Shown in pieces: positions 57,331 through 64,000 of a stretch of DNA of 64,000 nucleotides. Numbering within the stretch: position 1 is the stretch's first letter; each line of letters starts with the position of its first letter. The notes beneath the pieces are model-generated. The model saw only the letters and a list, made by a program, of their open reading frames with translations. It was not told the origin of the DNA and ran no database searches. The position numbers and the translations under genes were made by a program. Source of the stretch: Paraburkholderia ultramafica (GTDB taxonomy: Bacteria > Pseudomonadota > Gammaproteobacteria > Burkholderiales > Burkholderiaceae); the NCBI RefSeq assembly GCF_902859915.1, contig NZ_CADIKK010000003.1, positions 124,001 to 188,000 of the forward strand. The letters are read 5' to 3'.

Positions 57331-58290
57331 ATGCCGCTGAATCCGAAGATCGAGCAGGTGCTCGATATGATCGCGCGGGCCAAGCGCCCGCAGTACCACC
57401 ACATGAGCGCGCAACAGGCGCGCGCGTCGTACGAAAAAAGCGCGCCGATCCTGGAGATCGCGAGCGCGCCGATGTTCACGCTCGAAGATCTGCGCATCCC
57501 GACGCGCGACGGCGCGACCATTCGCGCGCGTCTGTACCAGGCGGTCGAGCCGAGCTGGGCCGAGCCCGCACCGGCGCTGATCTACTATCACGGCGGCGGC
57601 TTCACGGTAGGCAGCGTCGATACGCACGACGCGCTGTGCCGGATGTTCGCGCGCGACGGCCAATGCACGGTGCTGTCGGTCGATTACCGGCTCGCGCCCG
57701 AGTACAAATTCCCCACCGCGGTTGAAGACGCGTTCGACGCATTGAGCTGGCTGCACGAGCACGCCGCGGAATACGGCGTCGACGCGCAGCGGCTCGCGGT
57801 CGGCGGCGACAGCGCGGGTGGCACGCTGGCGACGGTCTGCGCGGTGCTCGCACGCGACGCCGGCATCCGGCTCGCGTTGCAGTTGCTGATCTATCCGGGC
57901 ACCACCGGCTATCAGCAAACCGATTCGCACTCGCGCCTCGCCGACGGCTTCCTGCTGTCGGGTGACACGATTCAATGGTTCTTCGAGCAATACGTGCGCG
58001 ACACAGGCGATCGCGACGACTGGCGTTTCGCGCCGCTCGACGGCCAGCGTGGCGCGCCCGATTTCAGCGGTGTCACGCCGGCATGGATCGCGACCGCCGA
58101 ATACGATCCGTTGAGCGATGAAGGCGATGCGTATGCGCAGAAGCTGCGTGCCTCGGGCAACGAGGTCACGCTCACGCGCTATCCAGGCATGATCCACGAG
58201 TTCTTCAAGATGGGCGGCTTCGTGCCCGAGGTCGCGAACGCGCATGCGGATGCCGCGGCGGCATTGCGCGCGGCGTTCGGGGTGGAGTAA
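57331..58290 (+). CDS. Alpha/beta hydrolase of the hormone-sensitive lipase group
   Basis: The protein is 319 residues from the ATG at 57331. The oxyanion HGGG motif (YYHGGGFTVGS), nucleophile elbow VGGDSAGGTLAT, acid region AEYDPLSDEGD and catalytic His in YPGMIHEFFKMGG are all present. It hydrolyses short to medium acyl esters in the cytosol. The gene begins 43 bases after a terminator, so it likely has its own promoter. Confidence 0.94.
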   Translation: MPLNPKIEQVLDMIARAKRPQYHHMSAQQARASYEKSAPILEIASAPMFTLEDLRIPTRDGATIRARLYQAVEPSWAEPAPALIYYHGGGFTVGSVDTHDALCRMFARDGQCTVLSVDYRLAPEYKFPTAVEDAFDALSWLHEHAAEYGVDAQRLAVGGDSAGGTLATVCAVLARDAGIRLALQLLIYPGTTGYQQTDSHSRLADGFLLSGDTIQWFFEQYVRDTGDRDDWRFAPLDGQRGAPDFSGVTPAWIATAEYDPLSDEGDAYAQKLRASGNEVTLTRYPGMIHEFFKMGGFVPEVANAHADAAAALRAAFGVE

Positions 58291-58362
58291 TTGCTGCTGT
58301 TGGTCTGAGGCGTCGGATCGATCGTCAGAAGAGCGCCAGACTATCGCGACGCGAAGCGCCCC

Positions 58363-59208
58363 TCACGCAATCTCACGCTCGATATTGAACGCGAAGCTGC
58401 GCTCGAAATCCCCGGGGCGCACGATCCGATGCGAGCCGTTGTCGTCGCTGCGCTCGGCGACAGCCACGCTGATCACCTCACCATGCGCGGCCACCCGCAA
58501 CGCGGTCGTGCCGCGCGTGCCATATTCCGGCGATTCGATAAACGCCGCCGACAACACCCGTTCGCGTTCGAGCGGAATGCCGGTGGACGGCAGTTCGTCG
58601 TCGCGCGCGAGACGCGGATCGCGCATCAGATCGATCAGACGCTCGAGCGGCGGCATCGCGTCGCGCGTAAGCAGGGTGCTCAGCTCGGCGCGCTTTTTCA
58701 CCAGCTTCGGCCAAGCGGTATCGAGCACCGCGTTCGAGATGCCGTGCGTGCCCGGCGTGAGCAGAGCGGGCGCGCGCTCCGAGCGGTTGCAATACCAGGC
58801 GAGTTCGCGGCGCGCCCAGTCGCCCACCAGCAGATTGAAGCCGTTATAGATGTCGCCGGTTAGCGCGACGTGTTGCAGATACGCGAGCGGAGTCTCATGC
58901 AGGCTGCCATTCGCATCGCGCGCCGGACCGCTCAGCCAGTCGCTGACGAGCGTGCCACGGGTCGGCGCGTCGGCGCGCATTTCGTGCGGCGCGCGGTAAT
59001 TGGTCAGCGCGGCGAAGCGGCCGTCGCGCGACAGTCCGAGCCACGTGCCGCCGCCCACCAGATCGCGGCCGGCCAGCACGGTCGGCGCGTGCTGCCACCA
59101 GCCGATCGGTTCGGCCGTGCGGCGAAAGAATTCGTCGCGATTCGCGGCGAGCGTGAGAAGCGGGCCGTCGACCGCGTCGGGCCGCCAGTCGAAAACGATC
59201 AGACACAT
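58363..59208 (-). CDS. NRDE (TANGO2-like) family protein
   Basis: The protein is 281 residues from the ATG at 59208. The N-terminal MCLIVFDWRPD, TLAANRDEFFRRTAEP (the namesake motif) and GRDLVGGGTWLGLSRDGRF mark the family; the Cys at position 2 could act as an N-terminal nucleophile after Met removal. Eukaryotic TANGO2 is linked to haem or acyl-CoA handling; the bacterial role is unclear. Adjacent downstream of ygfZ on the same strand. Confidence 0.93.
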   Translation of the reverse strand: MCLIVFDWRPDAVDGPLLTLAANRDEFFRRTAEPIGWWQHAPTVLAGRDLVGGGTWLGLSRDGRFAALTNYRAPHEMRADAPTRGTLVSDWLSGPARDANGSLHETPLAYLQHVALTGDIYNGFNLLVGDWARRELAWYCNRSERAPALLTPGTHGISNAVLDTAWPKLVKKRAELSTLLTRDAMPPLERLIDLMRDPRLARDDELPSTGIPLERERVLSAAFIESPEYGTRGTTALRVAAHGEVISVAVAERSDDNGSHRIVRPGDFERSFAFNIEREIA

Positions 59209-59257
59209 CGGGGGGCGTCTCCCGGTGAGGGGCCGTTGGCGTTGTTGATGAGGCCAG

Positions 59258-59285
59258 CAAAAAGCGGCGCCTGATTGCGCCGCTT
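59258..59285 (-). terminator. Intrinsic terminator after ygfZ
   Basis: On the minus strand: AAGCGGCGC / GCGCCGCTT stem with an AATCAG loop followed by TTTTT. It separates ygfZ from the NRDE gene. Confidence 0.88.
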
Positions 59286-59303
59286 CGGACCGTGCAGGGG
59301 TGT

Positions 59304-60401
59304 TTAGACCTCGGCCGGCAACCCGTACGGCAGCGCGAGGAACCGCAGCGCCGGGCCATCGGCCGCGCCCAGATGCACCGAGCCGCTTTCCAGTGCCGCG
59401 AGCTTGATCTCGACCAGCAGATCGACCCCGCCGCCTCGCGCCGACGCCGCATTCACGATCATCCCGCACGGCTGGCCGGGATCGTCCGAATGGAACAGTT
59501 CCGCGCCGGGCCTGACGGTTTCGAGTTCGCCGTCCACGTTGGCGAGCGACGTGCGCCGCTTGATCGTGCCGCGATACTGGCTGCGCGCGACCACTTCCTG
59601 GCCCGGATAGCAGCCTTTGCGGAAATTCACCGCGCCGAGCACGTCGAAGTTGACCATTTGCGGCACGAACTGCTCGACCACCGGCTGGGTGATGCGCGGC
59701 TCGCCCGCGCGGATGTCGAGCCAGTCCCACACCGCCGGCGACACGCGCTGGAGTTTTTCATCGAGCAAGGGCAGGTGGGCCTCGACCTGCGCCTTCGGGC
59801 CGACCCACAGATAACGCAGACGCGCGAGCGCATCCGGCACGCGAATCAGCGAGCCCGCCGTCCCGTCCACCTGCACATGCACGCCGTCGGGCAGCGCGTC
59901 GAACACGCCGGACAGCGCTTTACGCACGTCGCCGGCGAGACCCACCACCGCCAGCTCGCCGCTCGCGTCGACGAGCTTCGCCTTGGCGCGCAGGATGAAC
60001 ATCGATAGCCGCTTCTGCACCGCGGCCTGCACGTCTTTCGACAGCAGCATGCGGATCGTGTCGCCGCTGCGCCACGTCAGGAGCGACGCCAGCAGCCGGC
60101 CCTTGGCCGAGCAGTAGCCGGCCAGACGCGCGCTGGCGGCATCGAGATGCTGGGTGTCGTTGGTCAACTGGCCGTGCAGGAAGCTCGCCGCGTCGTCGCC
60201 GGTGGCGTCGATCACGCCGAACTGCGCGAGCGGCATGTACGCGCCGTGATGGATCACGGCGTCGAATTCATCGGCCGACGGGCGCGGCAACACTGGCAGC
60301 CCGGCGGGCGCGACGGCTGCCGGGGCGGCCGCGGGGCTCGACGTGAGTCCTGAAGCCGGACTCGAAGCGGTGCCTGAAGCGGTAGCGAGCGGTGTGTTCA
60401 T
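59304..60401 (-). CDS. ygfZ: Folate-binding tRNA-modifying protein YgfZ
   Basis: The protein is 365 residues. The T-fold/GcvT-like core has MPLAQFGVIDATGDDAASFL, HGQLTNDTQHLD and the family signature NFRKGCYPGQEVVARSQYRG with the essential Cys. YgfZ uses tetrahydrofolate in iron-sulfur cluster enzyme maintenance. It is divergent from mltG. The N-terminus is Ala-rich and low complexity (about residues 1-35), so a later start is possible. Confidence 0.93.
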   Translation of the reverse strand: MNTPLATASGTASSPASGLTSSPAAAPAAVAPAGLPVLPRPSADEFDAVIHHGAYMPLAQFGVIDATGDDAASFLHGQLTNDTQHLDAASARLAGYCSAKGRLLASLLTWRSGDTIRMLLSKDVQAAVQKRLSMFILRAKAKLVDASGELAVVGLAGDVRKALSGVFDALPDGVHVQVDGTAGSLIRVPDALARLRYLWVGPKAQVEAHLPLLDEKLQRVSPAVWDWLDIRAGEPRITQPVVEQFVPQMVNFDVLGAVNFRKGCYPGQEVVARSQYRGTIKRRTSLANVDGELETVRPGAELFHSDDPGQPCGMIVNAASARGGGVDLLVEIKLAALESGSVHLGAADGPALRFLALPYGLPAEV

Positions 60402-60422
60402 GGATTCCGGGAACAGTCAATT

Positions 60423-60452
60423 CTGACTTTGGCTAAGGCAAACAAGTATTAT
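60423..60452 (+). promoter_or_regulatory. Candidate mltG promoter
   Basis: CTGACT (60423-60428), 18-base spacer, TATTAT (60447-60452). Transcription would start near 60459, so translation from the ATG at 60480 is more likely than from the ATG at 60453. Confidence 0.45.
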
Positions 60453-60479
60453 ATGCAGTCCAACCCTGCCACGTTTCGC

Positions 60480-61490
60480 ATGTCCCTTCTGAAGAAATGT
60501 TTCGTCGCCGGCTCAATCGTCGTTGTGCTGGCCGCTGCCGCAATCGCTGGCGGTTATCACTGGGCCACCAGTCCGCTCGACCTGACCCCCGCGCAACTCG
60601 ACGTCACCGTCAAACCGCACAGCAGCCTGCGCAGCGTCGCGCAGCAGCTCAATCGCGGCGGCGTGCCGGTCGAGCCTGAACTGTTCATCGCCATGACGCG
60701 GCTGCTGGGCCTGCAGACCGATCTGAAGTCGGGCAACTACGAGTTCAAGACCGGCGTGACGCCGTACGAAGTGCTGCAAAAAATCGCCCGCGGCGACGTC
60801 AACGAATACGTGGCGACGATTATCGAAGGCTGGACCTTCAAGCGCATGCGCGCCGAGCTGGACGCCAATCCGGCGCTCAAGCACGACACCCTGGGCATGA
60901 GCGACGCCGACCTGATGAACGCGATCGGCGCGCCGGAAGCGTCGCTCGGCAATGGCGAGGGGCTGTTCTTCCCGGACACGTATCTGTTCGACAAGAACAC
61001 CAGTGACCTCGACGTGTACCGCCGCGCGTATCGGCTGATGCGCGTGCGGCTGGACGAGGCGTGGCTCGCGCGGGCGCCGGACCTGCCGTACAAGACGCCT
61101 TACGACGCGTTGACGATGGCGTCGATCATCGAAAAGGAAACCGGCAAGAAGTCGGACCGGCCGATGGTGGCCGCGGTGTTCGCGAACCGTCTGCGTGCGG
61201 GCATGCCGCTGCAGACCGACCCGACCGTGATCTACGGCATGGGCGACAGCTACACCGGCCACATCAGAAAGAAAGACCTGCAGACCGACACTCCCTACAA
61301 TACCTACACCCGGATGGGCCTGCCGCCCACTCCCATCTCGCTGCCCGGGGTCGCGTCGCTGCAGGCGGCGCTGAACCCGGCGCAAAGCACCGCGCTGTAC
61401 TTCGTGTCGCGCGGTGACGGCAGCAGCATCTTTTCTGACACCCTCGGCGATCACAACAAGGCCGTGGACAAATACATTCGAGGGCAATGA
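60480..61490 (+). CDS. mltG: Endolytic peptidoglycan transglycosylase MltG
   Basis: The protein is 336 residues from the ATG at 60480. One N-terminal membrane helix (about 7-27) is followed by a LysM-like region and the YceG catalytic domain: [32 protein letters not shown], the catalytic Glu in [17 protein letters not shown] and [19 protein letters not shown]. It cuts nascent glycan and sets strand length. It overlaps tmk by four bases (ATGA). Starts at 60453 or 60429 (TTG) are possible but lie in the candidate promoter. Confidence 0.93.
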   Translation: MSLLKKCFVAGSIVVVLAAAAIAGGYHWATSPLDLTPAQLDVTVKPHSSLRSVAQQLNRGGVPVEPELFIAMTRLLGLQTDLKSGNYEFKTGVTPYEVLQKIARGDVNEYVATIIEGWTFKRMRAELDANPALKHDTLGMSDADLMNAIGAPEASLGNGEGLFFPDTYLFDKNTSDLDVYRRAYRLMRVRLDEAWLARAPDLPYKTPYDALTMASIIEKETGKKSDRPMVAAVFANRLRAGMPLQTDPTVIYGMGDSYTGHIRKKDLQTDTPYNTYTRMGLPPTPISLPGVASLQAALNPAQSTALYFVSRGDGSSIFSDTLGDHNKAVDKYIRGQ

Positions 61491-62110
61491 TGGCGCGGGG
61501 CAAATTCATCACGTTTGAGGGCATCGACGGAGCCGGCAAGACGACTCACCTCGGCTGGTTTCGCGAGCGGCTCGAACAGAAAGTCGCGAGCACCGGCCGC
61601 TCGATCGTCATGACCCGCGAGCCCGGCGGCACGCCGCTCGGCGAACAGATCCGCAAGATCGTGCTGCACCAGAAGATGGACCTCGAAACTGAGGCGCTGC
61701 TGATGTTCGCGCTGCGCCGCCAGCATCTGGCCGAAGTGATCGAGCCGGCGCTCGCGCGCGGCGACTGGGTGCTGTCGGACCGTTTTACCGACGCGACTTT
61801 CGCCTATCAGGGTGGCGGCCGCGGACTGCCGCGTGACAAGCTGGAAACGCTGGAGCGCTGGGTGCAGGGCGGCTTTCAGCCGGACCTGACGGTGCTGTTC
61901 GACCTGCCGCCCGAGATCGCCAACGAACGGCGCAGCGCGGCGCGCGATCCGGATCGCTTCGAGAGCGAATCGGCGGCGTTTTTCGGCCGCACTCGCACCG
62001 AATATTTGCGCCGCGCGGAAGAGGCGCCGTACCGTTTCGCTATCATCGACTCTTCGCAGAGCATTGCGCGAATTCAGAAGCAACTTGAAGAACTGATCGC
62101 AATTCTTTGA
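61487..62110 (+). CDS. tmk: Thymidylate kinase
   Basis: The protein is 207 residues. P-loop [18 protein letters not shown] motif [19 protein letters not shown] and LID region [14 protein letters not shown] are present. Phosphorylates dTMP to dTDP. The start overlaps the mltG stop (ATGA); a second ATG lies at 61490. Confidence 0.97.
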   Translation: MMARGKFITFEGIDGAGKTTHLGWFRERLEQKVASTGRSIVMTREPGGTPLGEQIRKIVLHQKMDLETEALLMFALRRQHLAEVIEPALARGDWVLSDRFTDATFAYQGGGRGLPRDKLETLERWVQGGFQPDLTVLFDLPPEIANERRSAARDPDRFESESAAFFGRTRTEYLRRAEEAPYRFAIIDSSQSIARIQKQLEELIAIL

Positions 62111-62203
62111 TTTTAAAAGAATATAATTCCGGTTTATAACGTGTGCAAAGTTGGCGTGACATCTCACGTAATGCTATCAACTGATTGATTTCAAAGAGAA
62201 ACG

Positions 62204-63238
62204 ATGATTTATCCGTGGCAAGCCGATGACTGGAACCGCCTGCAGCAGCTGCGCGGCCACTGGCCGCACGCGTTGTTGCTGCATGGACAGGCCGGCATCG
62301 GCAAGCTGCGCTTCGCGCAACATCTCGCGCAAGGGCTGCTGTGCGAGGCACAGCAGGCCGACGGCGAGCCGTGCGGCACGTGCGTGGCCTGCAACTGGTT
62401 CGCGCAGGGCAATCATCCGGACTACCGGATCGTCGTGCCCGAGGCGCTCGCCGCGGAAGCCGGCGTGGGCGCCGCCGCCGACGAAAAAGTCGACAAGGCC
62501 GACGCCGACGAAGGCAAGAAGACCCGCACGCCCAGCAAGGAAATCAAGATCGAGCAGATTCGTGGCCTGCTCGACTTCGTCGGCGTGGGTTCGCACCGCG
62601 GCGGTGCGCGCGTGGTCGTGCTGTATCCGGCGGAAGGGCTGAATGTCGCGGCGGCCAACGCGTTGCTCAAGACACTCGAAGAACCGCCGGCGGGCGTCGT
62701 GTTCCTGATGGTGTCGGCGCGTATCGACCGTCTGTTGCCCACCATCATCAGCCGCTGCCGCCAATGGCCGATGAGCGTGCCGGCGCTCGCCGTGGCGACG
62801 CAGTGGCTGGCCGCGCAAGGCGTCGCCGAAGCGCCGGCGCTGCTCGCCGAAGCCGGCGGCGCGCCGCTCGCGGCGCTCGCGCTCGCCAGCGACGAAAACC
62901 GCACGCTGCGCGACTGGACCTTGAAGCAACTGGCCGCCGGTCCGGATTGCGACGCCTTCGCCTGCGGCGAGGCGCTGCAGAAGCTGCCCGTGCCGCTGGT
63001 GCTGGGCTGGCTGCAACGCTGGATGTACGATCTGCTGGCGCAGCGCACCGCCGGCGCGCCGCGTTATTTTCCGCAGGCGTCGGCGGCGTTGACGCGCTGC
63101 GCGTCGCAGGCGGATGCCAGCGCGTTCGCGCGCTTCATGCGCACCGTGACGCGCCAGCGCGCTGTCGAGAACCATCCGCTGAACGCGCGGCTGGTGTTCG
63201 AGGAGCTGTTTATCGGCTACCGCGAGTTGTTCGTGTAA
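62204..63238 (+). CDS. holB: DNA polymerase III delta-prime subunit
   Basis: The protein is 344 residues. AAA+ clamp-loader subunit: HGQAGIGKLRFAQHLAQGLL (Walker-like), Cys zinc site (CEAQ...CGTCVACNWF), VVLYPAEGLNVAAANALLKTLEEPP and ISRCRQW (sensor SRC). There is an unusual charged insert (about 85-110, KVDKADADEGKKTRTPSK) in the N-domain. It lies 93 bp after tmk, with an AT-rich TATAAT at 62122-62127 that could be an internal promoter. Confidence 0.95.
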   Translation: MIYPWQADDWNRLQQLRGHWPHALLLHGQAGIGKLRFAQHLAQGLLCEAQQADGEPCGTCVACNWFAQGNHPDYRIVVPEALAAEAGVGAAADEKVDKADADEGKKTRTPSKEIKIEQIRGLLDFVGVGSHRGGARVVVLYPAEGLNVAAANALLKTLEEPPAGVVFLMVSARIDRLLPTIISRCRQWPMSVPALAVATQWLAAQGVAEAPALLAEAGGAPLAALALASDENRTLRDWTLKQLAAGPDCDAFACGEALQKLPVPLVLGWLQRWMYDLLAQRTAGAPRYFPQASAALTRCASQADASAFARFMRTVTRQRAVENHPLNARLVFEELFIGYRELFV

Positions 63239-63359
63239 GCCTGCCCGTGGGACGCCCCGGCCGCGGCGGGCGCATCGCGCCGCGCCGCTCAGGCTGGTCG
63301 TCCGCGATCTGGCCCGTGTTTCGTCCTGTCAATTCGCCTTCCATCTCAACAAAAGCACC

Positions 63360-63884
63360 ATGAGCCTTTCTTACCGCGATGCCACGCTCGACGATCTGCC
63401 CGCGATCGTCGCCATCTACAACTCGACCGTACCGTCGCGGCAAGTCACCGCCGATCTCGAGCCGGTCAGCGTCGAAAGCCGGCTCGCGTGGTTTCACGCG
63501 CACGGCCCGCACAAGCGTCCGCTGTGGGTGGTGGAAGACCCGCAGCAGCCGGGCCGCGTGATCGCATGGCTAAGCTTTTCGGATTTCTACGGCCGTCCGG
63601 CCTATCTGCGCACCGCCGAAGTCAGCATCTATCTCGACGAAAGCGCGCGCGGCCAGGGGCTCGGCAAAAAACTGCTGACGGCCGCGCTCGCGGCCGCGCC
63701 GGCGCTCGGCATCGACACCGTGCTGGGCTTCGTGTTCGGCCACAACGAAGCGAGTCTGCGGCTGTTCCGCGGCTTCGGCTTCGACACGTGGGGCTCGCTG
63801 CCGCGCGTCGCGGTGCTGGACGGCGTGGAGCGCGATCTGGTGATTCTCGGCAAGCGCCTCGACACGGCCACAGCCGCCGCCTGA
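63360..63884 (+). CDS. GNAT N-acetyltransferase (phosphinothricin acetyltransferase-like)
   Basis: The protein is 174 residues. The acetyl-CoA loop is EVSIYLDESARGQGLGKKLL (Q/RxxGxG/A); upstream SYRDATLDDLPAIVAIYNST and the C-terminal GFVFGHNEASLRLFRGFGF are typical of the Pat/YncA subgroup. Such enzymes acetylate small amines, sometimes methionine-sulfone or herbicide-like compounds; the natural substrate is unknown. It sits between holB and tatD, a position usually held by a PilZ gene in relatives. Confidence 0.92.
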   Translation: MSLSYRDATLDDLPAIVAIYNSTVPSRQVTADLEPVSVESRLAWFHAHGPHKRPLWVVEDPQQPGRVIAWLSFSDFYGRPAYLRTAEVSIYLDESARGQGLGKKLLTAALAAAPALGIDTVLGFVFGHNEASLRLFRGFGFDTWGSLPRVAVLDGVERDLVILGKRLDTATAAA

Positions 63885-63917
63885 TTCGCCTCACGCCATT
63901 TTTCGCAGGACATCATC

Positions 63918-64000
63918 ATGTTTGTCGACTCGCACTGTCACATCAACTTCGAAGGACTCGCCGACCGCCTGCCGCAAGTGTTGGAAAACATGCGCAGCCA
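63918..64000 (+). CDS. tatD: TatD-family metal-dependent hydrolase, N-terminal fragment (runs off the window)
   Basis: From the ATG at 63918 the first codons read MFVDSHCHINFEGLADRLPQ and continue to the window edge. The DSHCHI motif supplies the first metal-binding His pair of the TatD/YcfH DNase family. Family placement rests on about 27 residues and on the conserved holB neighbourhood. Confidence 0.85.
   Translation, partial: MFVDSHCHINFEGLADRLPQVLENMRS

Noticed and set aside
56257..58245. 662-codon frame antisense to the SDR and hydrolase genes
   Set aside because: It spans two unrelated sense genes and a terminator and shows no motif.

Overview
The window reads as a chromosomal segment of a Burkholderiales bacterium, most likely Paraburkholderia/Burkholderia. 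The evidence is the high-GC codon use, the ispZ-bolA-parvulin block, the mltG-tmk-holB-tatD block, a DUF3331-like protein typical of this group, and the general protein style. No 16S gene is present, so the genus is an inference from gene content and order.

The window has two halves. Bases 1 to about 29,700 look accessory and rearranged. From left to right they hold: the N-terminal part of a PAS histidine kinase with a divergent stand-alone receiver protein and an OmpR-type regulator; a TetR regulator, a broken gabD-like aldehyde dehydrogenase and an intact four-His carotenoid oxygenase with a perfect inverted repeat at its start; a sulfite reductase (cysI) plus DUF934 pair that ends abruptly in a LysR remnant; a MocR-type regulator divergent from an aminotransferase-dapA-like operon, followed by an ArgD-like aminotransferase, an acyl-CoA-dehydrogenase-like flavoprotein and an AhpD-like protein; a cyanide-insensitive-type cytochrome bd oxidase with a tiny third subunit; decayed IS6 and IS5 transposases; a tripartite drug efflux operon (DHA2 MFS, HlyD adaptor, OprM-like channel) with a divergent AraC regulator; a DUF3331-like protein; a GlxA-type regulator; and a small BON-domain protein. 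At least six gene remnants lie in this half.

From the tRNA-Asp(GTC) gene at 29,710 onward the content is dense core metabolism and housekeeping: ppiD, tesA divergent from a LolD-like ABC ATPase, pgi, nnr (NAD(P)HX repair), dadA, purL, a parvulin-bolA-ispZ operon, msrB, selO, a fatty-acid degradation block (acyl-CoA ligase, fused hydratase/3-hydroxyacyl-CoA dehydrogenase, thiolase, then a thioesterase, a medium-chain reductase, an SDR and a lipase-like hydrolase), an NRDE protein, ygfZ, mltG, tmk, holB, a GNAT acetyltransferase and the start of tatD. Several strong intrinsic terminators are visible.

The most interesting items are the MocR/aminotransferase/DapA-like/ArgD-like/flavoprotein/AhpD neighbourhood (a possible uncharacterised amino-acid pathway), the carotenoid oxygenase with its operator-like palindrome next to a decayed aldehyde dehydrogenase, the tesA/ABC pair whose start codons share a CATG, and a nested repeat upstream of the thiolase gene. 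No CRISPR array, prophage or complete defence system was seen.
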